NCBI GenBank assembly: GCA_035610835.1
Contig: CM069441.1
Location: 103,165,606 to 103,229,605, forward strand
Direction: 5' to 3'
Length of the DNA: 64,000 bases
Source: Ophiura sarsii
Taxonomy: Eukaryota > Echinodermata > Ophiuroidea > Amphilepidida > Ophiuridae
Part shown: piece by piece, positions 1 through 9,685 of the stretch
Layout: each line of letters begins with the position of its first letter
How positions within the stretch are numbered: the stretch's first letter is position 1
Notes under the pieces: generated by a model
What the model was told of the DNA's origin: nothing
The model's input: only the letters and a program-made list of their open reading frames with translations
Database searches by the model: none
Made by a program: the position numbers and the translations under genes

Positions 1-968
1 TTTATTTTATTTTCAATCCCGATTCCCGACTGCTGAGACTGCATTTCAAATTTTCAATGTCCAAATTAATTGTCGATAAAACTTAAAGGGACACTAAGAG
101 ATGTGTTGGAGGCAGCGCCCTCAATTATAATAAAAACTGAGATTAGTTTATTTTTATAATTGTATTACATGTAGGAACTTGCACCTACATGTATAAGGAT
201 TAAGAAAAATCAGCTCTCTTTGACTTTGTACAAGAAAACGTCGATTCAAAAAATGCTGGTCCCGCAGGACCAGCATTTTACGTCCGACAGTATCCCCGTG
301 CAGTACGCGTGATACATAACGTGAACCATATTTGCATAGAGGGCGTTTTTCAATAAATAGCGATGATATTGTTTTAATCTAGTTTTGCTGTGTTTTTTGT
401 TAGTTTTCTGCTTGCATAGAATATAATGATGATGCTACTACATGTAGTATCATATAAATACAATAGGTTGTTTGTCAGGAGGACATAATATGAGTTATGA
501 CTAATTGATAGAGAATGAGGACTTCCTGGAATTGCATTATAAAGTACCCCTATGTTAGGGAGTCCGGCAGAATGGCGATTTCCGAAAACGTATCTGTTTT
601 CATGGGAAAAGTACCTCTGAAAAAGTCACAATTTCTTTATATTTACCTTGTCAAAATAAGTTGAGAAATCACTTTTCCAGAAGAAAAAATATCAAATATT
701 TCAAAAAGAATATGAAAAGTCACAAAAGAAACCATTAAAGTGTTGAAAATTTAAGTTTCTTGTCGGCGTATTTGAGGAGCGTATTTTTATGCTGCCGATT
801 GCGACTCCATTTTGTCTTCTGCTACGGAATCGTCTGCTTCAAATGAGGGGGCGTGCTATACAGGATATGCAAGGAATTATGGGTAATGACACCAGTTTTG
901 TAGAGAAAATTCGTATCTTTTCATCGATACCAAACTTGACTGAATTTGAGTAAGTAAAAGTTCATTTT
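1..968. other. Intergenic stretch without a recognised gene
   Basis: I see no coding exon I would defend here. The stretch contains one clean short hairpin at 251-278 and otherwise AT-rich unique-looking sequence. A TTAAAGGGACA motif at about 84 resembles the ends of TTAA elements elsewhere in the window, but I could not place a convincing partner end. Confidence 0.5.
250..279. repeat. Short perfect hairpin
   Basis: The arms at 250-262 and 267-279 are perfectly complementary (13 bp, core ATGCTGGTCC) around a 4-nt loop. There is no gene next to it. It may be the tip of an unrecognised foldback element. Confidence 0.7.
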
Positions 969-1034
969 TTTGCTGATTTGTGATGGCCTTGAAAAACGTC
1001 AACTTAGTGTTAGTTTTTTAATTCTCTTTCTAAT

Positions 1035-1200
1035 TTCTTCCTTTTCATGTTCTTTTTTTCCTTTTTTCTTCCTTTATTCATTCTTTTCTCCTTTTTTCTT
1101 CCTTTATTCATTCTTTTTCTCCTTTTGTTCTTCCTTTATTCATTCTTTTCTCTTTTTCTTCTTTTATTCCCTTTCTTTTCTTTTCTCCTCTTTCTTCAAA
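1035..1200 (+). repeat. Pyrimidine-rich minisatellite
   Basis: About three imperfect units of roughly 30 bp (core CTTCCTTTATTCATTC) follow one another in a strand that is almost pure C/T. The Phe/Ser-rich open frames across it are low-complexity artefacts, not genes. Confidence 0.75.
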
Positions 1201-1542
1201 AGCCCTTTTTTTTCTTCTTTTTTTTCGTCAAAAAAGGGCTAAAATCATCAAAAATTGTCTAAAAATAGGGGGGGGGGGGCGTTTATTAGAGGGGGGGCGT
1301 TAAATAGAGAAAACACGGTATATATAATTAAAATTGCCTTTCTAATGCATCTCCAATTTCAAATTTAAACCAATTTTTTAATAATAAGTGTTTCGCGACG
1401 GCAAATCGTCGCCTATTTCCTCAACCTTTTACGGCATGATTTTGACAGAATGAAAACGGGTGTCGGCCGAAGGTTAAATTAACATAACTCCGCCATACTA
1501 CAAGCTACAGAGGTGAAACAAGCACTGTTGAATTTCTTTTTG

Positions 1543-1564
1543 TGCTAGCTATCACGATAGCTAG
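1543..1564. repeat. Short palindrome GCTAGCTATC
   Basis: The 10-bp arms GCTAGCTATC and GATAGCTAGC flank a 2-nt centre. It is isolated, and no function is implied. Confidence 0.6.
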
Positions 1565-1998
1565 CTCTTATAGCCTGAATTCAAAATCAATATTCCAAGT
1601 ACGCGTTATTTATAATGACTTCGAGTCACTTGGTTTAGGAAACCGTGACCAAATCGGTATAATTATCGAACGGGTCCAGCCAAATGACACTCTCATACGG
1701 GTATATTGGTTGATCGAGAAGTGTGACGCTTGGATGCTATTGTGTATTGCATCAGGGTCACTTACAAGCGCCGCCGATCTCTGTGTCCATGGCTTTGATT
1801 GGACGAGAGATGTGTTCAGTTGTTTAGCGCCCGGGGTGAAATTTTGAGACGTTGTCCGCAGTTGTTTGCCTAGCCTGTGTAAAGTATATTTACTCCGATA
1901 GGTAAACAAAGCGATAAATATCCACTAGCTTGTGGCAATGTAAAGAAATGGAGGGGGGAAGCAAACTGAGAATTTTAGGCAAATATAGAATAGATTAA

Positions 1999-2272
1999 CG
2001 CTGTCCATGCGCGCAGTTATGCACACGCAAAATACAATTCACAAAATGTTTCACAAACGTATTTAATTTATTGGCTTTCATCATCATATATTTCGAATCA
2101 CCATGAGAAATTAATTAACATAAGTACAAGCACGTCTAGTATTAGGTCAGTTATTCTTGAGATAAGACTTTGAAAGTTTAGAAAAGGTTTTTGCAAAATC
2201 TTTTTTATATGGCAAAACCAGGGAGGTGTAATAGGTAATATCACTCTGGTAAAACTAGCCGCATAGAAAGTG
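1999..2272. mobile_element. piggyBac-like MITE, copy 1
   Basis: TTAA flanks both sides (1995-1998 and 2273-2276). The ends are imperfect inverted repeats: CGCTGTCCATGCGCGC on the left and CCGCATAGAAAGTG on the right. The interior is similar by eye to the element at 19144-19368 (shared CATATTTCGAATCACCA-like and ATTCTTGAGAT stretches). It is 274 bp and has no coding capacity. TTAA duplication plus CACTTT/CGCGG-type termini suggests a piggyBac-type non-autonomous element, and Kolobok is the alternative. Confidence 0.55.
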
Positions 2273-2648
2273 TTAAGGAAAGGCCCAAGAAAGGCTAGAA
2301 AATGGTTGACTTAATACATGATTAAGAATTCCTATTTATTATTATTATTCATTAGTTGTCCACACTGTATTAAAATACAAGTCTCACTCATAAATTTAAG
2401 GTTAGGATTGCTATCGCGCTTGAAGCAAACAAACTGATGAATAAATCATCAAATTTCAAAATATATAATGCAGTTCTCATAAAATTAACTTATATAATTA
2501 CTAGGTAATAAATACACTCTCAAAATAATGGGGGGGGGGCTCAAGGAAGTAACCTTAGGAATTTTGTGAGTGCTGTAATTATTGAACTATGACTCAAATG
2601 TCTATAAAAGTACATTAGGAACACACCATTAGATACTCAGGGGTGGTG

Positions 2649-2939
2649 GTGGGGGGGGGGGGGGGGGGGGCGTTGCATGGAAGTTTAAAAAAAACACCAC
2701 TTTGCCCACTATCCAGGAAAAAACAACAACTTTGCCCACCAACCAGGAAAAGAAAAAAAGATGACTCACCCAACTCACCCAACTCACCCAACTCAATGTA
2801 AAGAAAAACAGTAAAACCTAAAAAAACAAAACACTGTGCCGCCTTTGCTAAAAAAATATTTAAAAAAATAATAATTCGCCTACTTCGGTGGCCAAAAAAA
2901 AAAATCCGATCGACCCCAACTTCCATGCCCCCCTCCCCC
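2649..2939. mobile_element. Poly-G-bounded repeat element
   Basis: Inverted ends containing GCATGGAAGTT (about 2675) and AACTTCCATGC (about 2918) enclose A-rich sequence. A 9-bp tandem repeat (ACTCACCCA, about four units, 2763-2797) lies inside, and a run of about 22 G lies beside the left end. It is probably a decayed MITE. The boundaries are approximate. Confidence 0.35.
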
Positions 2940-3284
2940 GAAAATCAAATGGTGCGTCCCTTATGTCTGTTATTTTGTTATTCAACGAAAGCCGTTTAAA
3001 AACTATTGTACTTTTTAATTCACTATTGAGCAAATATACCTCTGATGACAATCTGTGTTGATTTTTACAACACTTATACCAATAAAGCCTATGGAGAGGG
3101 TGGTTCTAAAATGTTTACTCTCGTGTTTGCCAAAGATGGAGATATCGTTTATAACTGCACAAACAAATCATACTGGGTAGTTAATTTCCATTCTTTGGTA
3201 GGCTTAATGAAATAAATACAAAATTGGCGGTCGTTTTATGAGTTTTGAAGTCAATTGATTTCATGGACTGTTTGCGACATATGG

Positions 3285-3552
3285 GCGTAGCCAGGAGGCT
3301 TGTCATCCCGGGGGCACGAGAGTGGCGTGGGGTCCAGGGCCCACATTACATAAGGGCCCCGGCCCGGTAGGTCCTGGGACAAAGCCTCTGCTGCAGGTGA
3401 TTAGGATTGGTATTGATTCCCCACGACGAGAAACGCCATGAAATTGGAGATAAGTATATAAAACCCTTTAACTCCCCTGAATTGTTAATTGCACCCCCCC
3501 CCCCCCCCCCCCCCCCGAATGACCCTTGGTGGGTTACCTGTAGCTACGCCGC
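3285..3552. mobile_element. Small GGCGTAGC-ended repeat with poly-C
   Basis: The block runs from GGGCGTAGCCAGG on the left to GTAGCTACGCC on the right and contains a run of about 20 C at 3494-3515. This layout (GGCGTAGC end with an adjacent homopolymer) matches the hAT-like elements elsewhere in the window. It has no coding content. Confidence 0.4.
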
Positions 3553-3808
3553 CAATGAATGCACACAACAAGATCAAATGACCGTTTCATTTCTTCCAAA
3601 TTTCTTTTTAATTCACGAATTGGGCAGAGCTCCAAACTGAGTAATAGCCCAAACCCTAATTGGAGGTGATTCTTGTAAATAATTAATTTTCAGAGTTTTT
3701 ATAACATTAATGTGAAAGTTTCAGATTAAAAATTCAAACCAAAAAATAAAAAAAATAAAAAAATACAAATAAAAGTACATCGTTAGTACATTATAAGTAC
3801 ATCTTTAA

Positions 3809-4845
3809 AGTAGGAGTGGGCTATAGAGGGTCATAGTTTCAAGACATGCTCATCACCCCTTAGTTTGATGAGTTGATGCGTACTAACACCAAATTTGAAG
3901 AAAAAAATTGAAAAATTGCGAAATTCGGACTGCTTTGGCCCAAAAAACACAAAAAGTCAGTTTTTTGGGGGAAAACAGTATTTTGATCATAACTCAATCA
4001 TTTTTGGTCTAATCAATTTCATTTTGGTGGCAATACCCATGTTTCTGGGGACATGGAATAATATTACGCAACTTTTATCTCATGACGATGTTTCGTTTTC
4101 CTGAAAATGGCATTTTTAGTGAAAAATAGCCCTGTGAGGGCGCTGTTCAAAAGTACCTTTCGCATCGAAGTATATCAATTTTAAAGTTGAAACATGACAT
4201 GAGTTACATTTTAGGCATTTCCTGAAAATCTTAGCAAAATATCATTTGTTGTTTTTAAACTACACCATTTTGAACGTTTTTGAATCATCTTCATGAAACA
4301 CACACTAATGAAAGTTCGTTGACCCCTGTACTATCCTATGGAAGTGCTTTAACACGTTCTTGTGATTTTGAAATGAATGCCACGGTAAAATGAAATAAGG
4401 TAACATGCTCAAATCTTCAGAGAATGTTTCTTGAAACACTCTTAACCTATTCCATGTATTCAAATTCATTTTTATTAATGCGATGGCTACTTTTTTGCAA
4501 AGCGCCCTCACAGTCCAAATTTGACCAAAAACAGCTGTTACAAGAAAACGAATGGGTTATATAAGACGAAACCAGCATAGAATGACACCTTGTACCCTAA
4601 AACATGGGTATTGCCACCAGAATCAAATAATTTAGACCAAAAATGACTGAGCTATGATCAAAATACTGTTTTTTCCAAAATGGCCGACTTTTTGTGTTTT
4701 TTGGGCCAAAGCAGTCCGAATTTCGCACTTTTTTCAATTTATTTTTCAGATTTGGTGTCAGTACACATCAACTCATCAAACTAAGGGGTGATGAGCATGT
4801 CCTGAAACTATGACTTAAATCTGACCCTCTATAGCCCACTCCTAT
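3809..4845. mobile_element. 1.04-kb TTAA foldback element
   Basis: TTAA lies at 3805-3808 and 4846-4849. The left arm, from AGTAGGAGTGGGCTATAG through about 4060, is repeated in inverted orientation at about 4590-4845, ending CTATAGCCCACTCCTAT. Pairing continues weakly inward (CGATGTTTCGTTTTC against GAAAACGAATGGG; GCGCCCTCACAG against CTGTGAGGGCGC). The whole element can therefore fold into one long imperfect hairpin. No transposase is present. It is one of several TTAA families in this window. Confidence 0.75.
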
Positions 4846-4849
4846 TTAA

Positions 4850-5737
4850 AGGATGATATCTCAGTTTGGAGTTTTCATAAAGACTATAACTGAAAAATTA
4901 TATAACTCCGCTTAAAAAAAGAGTACCATTGTTAAGCGGAAGATCTCTACTACAATAATCAAATACAAGCTCAATTTTGATATCTTGCCTAATTGTGTCT
5001 GATTTTCACATATATAGGCCTACGGACAACTACTGCAAATTTGTCTTCATATTCATTACTTGATATCATGCCCAAATGTGCCAATACGTCCACTGCCTGC
5101 TCTTGTGCCAATACTGATTACCCAATTACATGTCATTATTCTACCAAATGCTTTCCTAAAAAATATCAAAGTCTTTCATTTGTACTAGCACTTCCCCTTT
5201 AAAGGGTTTTTTATTTGATCCTCTTTCCAATGATACCAAACTTGTTGGGTTTTGGTGAAAAAATGCAAAAAGTGCCGGACTCCCTACCTATGCATGTATG
5301 TGCCAACCACAAGGCTTTGTGGGTGGAGGATTTATAGTAGCTGTCATCCTCATCCCTACTTCCTCCCTGACTTGGCTCGCTCTAACATTCTTTGGAATTT
5401 AAACCTAATTAAACAATATTTTAATTTTCACAAACAACAATAATAATGGCGATTTTTAATGTTCATCTTGAATTCTGAAGTAAATTTTTAAACATTTAAA
5501 CTTTTCAACACCACTTAATGTCCCTTTAATCAAAACAGAATAGCCATACACTCCATACACGTTTCTATTATTTTGGGCGTTTCACGGTTGCAGCGCAGTG
5601 CAGTGCTTGTGAAACATGGAAACATGCATGTCATCATCACAAAGTGAAAGTCTGTCGAATTCGACAGCCTTCTTGTGTATTTTTCATTTTTTATTCGTCG
5701 TTTCTTCGTCTCAAATTAACTTCAATCTTACATTTTT
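4850..5737. other. Intergenic stretch without a recognised gene
   Basis: AT-rich sequence with no coding exon I can defend. It contains GTGCCGGACTCCCTA at about 5272, which mirrors AGGGAGTCCGGCA at about 558. A TGTCCCTTTAA motif lies near 5520. Confidence 0.45.
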
Positions 5738-5938
5738 ATGGTTCCTTTTGGTCCAAGATTCGTTCGCAAGACATCTGCAAGTCCTCTCGCTGCACTCGTA
5801 TTAATAGCGAGTGCTTGTGCTGCCCTAGCAACCTCTGCTTTTGGATTCAATGCTTTGATAGCGGCCATGGTGAAAAAGATACAGAACAGACAGAAAGCAT
5901 GGATCGAAAATGCTAGACTAAATTGGTGCGTGGTTTAG
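5738..5938 (+). CDS. Candidate small membrane protein or first exon (unrecognised)
   Basis: This is an open frame of 66 codons with a TAA in frame 21 bases before the ATG. I do not recognise the product. Residues 1-14 are basic and aromatic ([14 protein letters not shown]), residues about 15-45 form a clear hydrophobic helix rich in Ala/Leu/Ile, and residues about 46-62 are basic (VKKIQNRQK). The pattern is that of a single-pass membrane protein. The frame reads cleanly to GCTAGACTAAATTG, where GGTGCGTG could be a splice donor at about 5930, so it could be a first exon with the rest elsewhere. Composition is less AT-biased than the surroundings. Against it: it is short, no partner exon was found, and the flanks are repeats. 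Confidence 0.3.
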   Translation: MVPFGPRFVRKTSASPLAALVLIASACAALATSAFGFNALIAAMVKKIQNRQKAWIENARLNWCVV

Positions 5939-6286
5939 ATTAGCTCTTTCAATACAGATCGGTAAACAGTACAATTTTGACATTGGGTCCAGCGAAACTT
6001 TTAATTAATTGTTGCACGGGGCGCAGTTGACACTTTTTTCGTATTTCACAGCCGCTGAAAACAACGAACGAACAACAGGGATAGACTTTTAATAGTGTTA
6101 TTAGGAAAGGCTTAGGATATGAGCGATCACTATTTACGCCAGGGGGTAGGGGGATGGAGGAATTCAGGGGGGGGGGGGGGTGGTACGGGGTTTTTTTTAA
6201 ACATGAAGAGGGGACGCGAAATTTTATTCTGGCAAAGAGGGGGGACAGAAATTTTGATGGTCAAAAGTATAAAGATGAAAATTGTC

Positions 6287-6787
6287 CGGTACCCCAACTC
6301 AACACAAGTTGGTAACCATGATGACTGTTCTAAAAATCGCGGAAAAGGGGTATATTTCAATTGTCAACACTGACAGCGAAATAGGGGGTATTTCAGGAAT
6401 ACGGTCTCCGCGAAATTCGAAAAAGGGGTATTTTACGAGAAACATCACAGTACATGCATATGGTTTTAATCATTTGATTAGAACATGGTAACAACCCAAT
6501 ACACCATTTGTGGCACGGTACACCAGTTAACACAGGACCATAAACGCCTGTTACCGTTGGGAGCAACAAGTTTTTATCTAGAATGTATGTATCAAGTGTC
6601 TTTGAAAAGGGGTGTTTGAAATGATAGTCATTGAAAACCAAAAGGGGTATTTTTCACCCCAATTTTGTCCTCGTTTTTGCCAAAAAGGGGGGTAAATTGT
6701 TGCAAAATCTTTGCAAAGGGGTAGGCCTACTTTGAAAAAATGAAGAACAGTCATGGTTACCAACTTTTGTGTTGAGTTGGGGGACCG
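6287..6787. mobile_element. MITE with 45-bp inverted ends
   Basis: The left end CGGTACCCCAACTCAACAC, continuing to GACTGTTC, is matched in inverted orientation at 6743-6787 (GAACAGTCATGG ... GTTGAGTTGGGGGACCG). The interior is non-coding, with AAAAGGGGTATTT motifs in both orientations. It is about 500 bp, and the target duplication is not clear. Confidence 0.6.
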
Positions 6788-6928
6788 GGCCTACGCGCGC
6801 ATGTCTCCCAAAAATGAAATATTTTTATTGGACAAGCTTCTTTAGAGCCTACATCAATCATAGCAAAAATAAGTGTAAATTCGAATATTTTTTTGCGAGC
6901 CATGCGCACATTTATTTAGTCCCGAGAG

Positions 6929-7228
6929 CAGGCCCGTAGGAAGGGGGGGGGGGGCGATGGTGGCGATCGCCCCCCCTTTGAAAATCTTCCCCGGAAAATT
7001 TGTACACAGATGAAAAAATTTCGCGCGCTACGCGCGCGTTTGTCTTCCCAAAATGCAATATTCTTTGCTACAATCTTGTTTAGAGCCAAAATGTACCTCG
7101 ATCGTGCAAAAAACAGGTGCAAATTCGAAAATTTTCGCGCGCTACGCGCGCATATTGGACTCAAAAAAATCTTCCGTGATTTTTTTTTTAAAACGCCCCC
7201 CCTTTGAAAACAGTGTCTTACGGCCCTG
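6929..7228. mobile_element. hAT-like MITE with 5-bp target duplication (GAGAG)
   Basis: The ends CAGGCCCGTA and TACGGCCCTG are inverted. The 5-bp direct repeat GAGAG flanks it exactly (6924-6928 and 7229-7233). Internally there are two blocks of CGCGCGCTACGCGCGC next to GAAAATTTTCG, a CGATCGTGCAAAAA core, and G/C homopolymers just inside each end. The copy at 15610-15915 is the same element in reverse orientation. It has no coding capacity. Confidence 0.8.
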
Positions 7229-7233
7229 GAGAG

Positions 7234-8095
7234 GATTTATCAGCACTTCGAAAATGGTCTGAGAAATGGCTGTTACGCTTCAATGCAGATAATATTAAAT
7301 GCAAAACTATGCATTTTGGTACCAGCAATTTGAATGGAGTTTTAATACAACATAGTGACAAAATCCCCGCAAACTTTGCAGACGATTGACAGGAAAAGGA
7401 CCGTTGGGCGCAGTGGCGTACCGACCGGGGGGGCAGGGGGGGGGGGGGGGGGGCAAGTTGCCCCCCCCCCCCCCCCCTGGCTCCAAATACCGGGACGCTA
7501 AATTCCCAAGACCGGGTCGCTAAATTTGCATAAGGAAAAAAAATAGGGCCTAAAACACTAAAGGAATTGGCATTATTTGTTAACTGTTGTGCTTTTTTGA
7601 GTCCAAAATTTTATTTTGTGACCGTGCGAAATTTTGTGACTGTGCGAAATTTTGTGACTGTGCGAAATTTTGTGACCGTGCGAATTTTTTTGACCCTATC
7701 CCCCCCCCAAAGAAGAGCCACCAATTGTGCCTGCAACTTATTAAACATCTGACGTACCAAGATCGACTGTATGCGCTCAACTTGTACAGCCTAGATAGAG
7801 AAGAAAACGAGGTGACCTAATCGAGACATTCAAAATTCTAAAAGGTTTACCGGGGAAGGTTTAAAGGACGCAAGCAAGCCGCTTCTTCCAACTAGCTGAT
7901 ACGGACACAAGAGGACACAAATTGAAGCTGTTCAAACCGAGACTAGAAAAGTCACTGAAGTGCAGAGCTGACTTCTTTTCGCAGAGAGTCATAACGTAGT
8001 GGAACAAACTCCCAAAGGTAGGATGTGAGGAGCGAAATCTACAAATGCCTTCAAAAACGAGCTCGATATAGACATTGGAAAGATATGGGTAATTA
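7234..8095 (+). pseudogene. Decayed CR1/L2-type LINE reverse transcriptase fragments
   Basis: At 7229-7410 the frame reads EDLSALRKWSEKWLLRFN, then KCKTMHFG, and after a stop EKDRWA. This is the hallmark order of the region downstream of the catalytic motif in jockey/CR1/L2 reverse transcriptases (DL..L..WS..WLL.FN..KCK..H.G and EKDLGV). The line then breaks at a CAGTGGCGTA sequence. From about 7735 the same protein resumes further along: TYQDRLYALNLYSLDREENE, then by frameshift DLIETFKILKGL, then TRGHKLKLFKPRLEKSL and FFSQRVIT*WNKLP. These match the C-terminal domain of the same LINE class. At least two frameshifts and two stops, plus missing sequence, make it a dead copy. No endonuclease domain is visible. 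Confidence 0.75.
7411..7716. repeat. CAGTGGCGTA insertion with poly-G/poly-C and 18-bp tandem repeat
   Basis: It begins CAGTGGCGTACCGACC, followed by a G run and then a C run (7429-7478) that could form a hairpin or quadruplex. At 7617-7691 there are four units of about 18 bp (TGTGACTGTGCGAAATTT). A mirrored CGCCACTG end lies at about 8238-8246 beyond the LINE remnant, so the real insertion may extend 7411-8246. Confidence 0.5.
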
Positions 8096-8184
8096 AAGGC
8101 ATAGCCTACCATTTCCCATTAAATTGTAAGTGTAGGCCTAAGTGTAAGTCCCAACACTTAGGCCTTGTCGATTTTTCATTTCTT

Positions 8185-8223
<39 letters not shown>

Positions 8224-8605
8224 ATGAAAAACTATAGCTACACGCCACTGTTGACACACCCGGCATTCTTCATACCTGAGGTTTAAGTTGTTTTGTGTAC
8301 CGACGATGTCGTCAAGTAGGATGGAACTGAGATGTTACTGTACTATAATAAAAGCAAGGTGTTATCGTGATGCGAAGCTTCATGTTGATGTTCTTCTGAT
8401 AATAAAGCCGCACTTCTTTATACACTCTATATTTTATGTTTTTTGTTGAAATTCTGACTTCACACTTTAAAATACCATCATTTGTACCATCATGAAATAA
8501 AAAGGGGGGAGGGGGACATGACATTTTTTTTAATACTTGAGGGGGGGGGGGGACATGAAATTGTTCTGTGTTCAAGAAGAAGGGGAGTGATAAAGAAAAA
8601 AATGG

Positions 8606-8852
8606 AACAAGCTAAGAAAATTATTTTTGAATAAAAAATGCCCAAAATTGCTTGATTCTAATGTTATGTCACTAATCTAGGGACGATTCTCTCATTTTTT
8701 CACCTAAACTTGTATTTTTTTGAAATTTGACCAAAAAGTGACGGAAAAATGAGAAAATCGTCCCTAGATTAGTGTCTTAATAGTTTAATCAAGCAATTTT
8801 GGTCATAAAGTTTTACTCAAAAATAATTTTGTTAGCTTATCCCAAAAAAACC
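8606..8852. mobile_element. Foldback MITE of about 250 bp
   Basis: The arms at about 8610-8697 and 8741-8850 are inverted repeats. GACACTAATCTAGGGACGAT-type sequence lies on both sides of a short loop, and AATTATTTTTGA lies at the outer ends. There is no coding content. Confidence 0.65.
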
Positions 8853-9099
8853 CTTTTGGTCCTAAAAGCGATGCCATAAATGAATTCTCTGACCCAAATC
8901 CCATCCAAAAATGTATATTTTTTTATGCATTTGATTAATAGTTCAATAAATGTGGCTGAGCAGGATCCATTTGTTGCTTCATAGCTTTGGTACTGGTTTT
9001 TTAGGGTTCGTTTGTGCAATATTCTTTGGGTTTTGTGTTTTTATATATTACATTTATTTATTTATTTTGTTTATACCGTATAGTCCCCTGTAGTCTCTT

Positions 9100-9346
9100 C
9101 ACGTTCCTGTCTTTCGCCCTCATGTCTCTCTTTTCCTACAGAAGGACCCCAATGGAAATAAGCTCCCTATATGGAGGCTTTCTGGGCTATCCTTGGTACT
9201 CTCCTGGTATTTTATACATTTTCCCAATCCTGCCGTATTCTAGCAAGCATCTTGCTTTTATGTCTTTTATGTGTGCTTTTATACATGTGATTTTGATATT
9301 GTGCAATAATTTGAGTACTGAATAAATATGAATGAATGAATGAATT
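9100..9346 (+). mobile_element. LINE 3' end with TGAA tail
   Basis: The sequence carries GGACCCCAATGGAAATAAGC, GGGCTATCC and TACTGAATAAAT, and ends in (ATGA/TGAA)n at 9328-9346. This is the layout of the 3' untranslated end of CR1/L2-type non-LTR retrotransposons, which end in short tandem repeats rather than poly-A. The ORF region of this copy is missing. It sits about 300 bp upstream of ZW10. Confidence 0.5.
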
Positions 9347-9570
9347 ACAGCACTCACAAAATTTAAAAAAAACTCCCTTAAAGACTCTTTTCTTGTTATT
9401 TTGTCTTCTATTTTTTCATTTTTATTATTATTATGATTATTTTCCCCCCCCCCCCCCCCCCCCCATTTATTACCATTTATTACATTCTGGGAAAGTATTA
9501 AGAGGAGAATGTGGCAATCTCAATTTGGTAAATTGTGATGGACTGTTTTGTGACACCCTGTAAAGTGTAA

Positions 9571-9648
9571 ATGATAAACCTCCCTTGTGTAAAACTAATT
9601 TGGGAAATATTGCAAAGAATTGTGGGTAGATACGGCGGGATTTCCAAC
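9571..9648 (+). promoter_or_regulatory. ZW10: ZW10 5' leader with an alternative in-frame start
   Basis: A TAA at 9568-9570 is followed directly by ATG at 9571, and the frame stays open into the ZW10 start at 9649. Initiation at 9571 would add 26 residues (beginning MINLPCVKLIW). I chose 9649 because the protein then starts M-A-S like human ZW10. The motif AATTGTGGGTAG at about 9618 lies about 30 bp before the chosen ATG and could belong to the core promoter or leader. No TATA box is evident. Confidence 0.45.
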
Positions 9649-9685
9649 ATGGCGTCAATTGTCACAGATGTTTTGAAAAATTCTG
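9649..9685 (+). CDS. ZW10: ZW10 exon 1
   Basis: Codes residues 1-12 ([12 protein letters not shown]) and the first base of Gly13. The donor is G|GTGAGA. It aligns with the human N-terminus MASFVTEVLAHSG. In human ZW10 the extreme N-terminus is part of the RINT1/Zwint-binding coiled coil. Confidence 0.85.

Noticed and set aside
970..1262. Overlapping Phe/Ser-rich ORFs.
   Set aside because: Artefact of a pyrimidine-rich minisatellite.
82..5535. A single 5.4-kb TTAA element with ends TTAAAGGGACACTAAG and CTTAATGTCCCTTTAA, sharing AGGGAGTCCGGCA inside both ends.
   Set aside because: The match at the ends is short and imperfect, and most of the interior lacks mirrored similarity. A chance pair of related ends could not be excluded.
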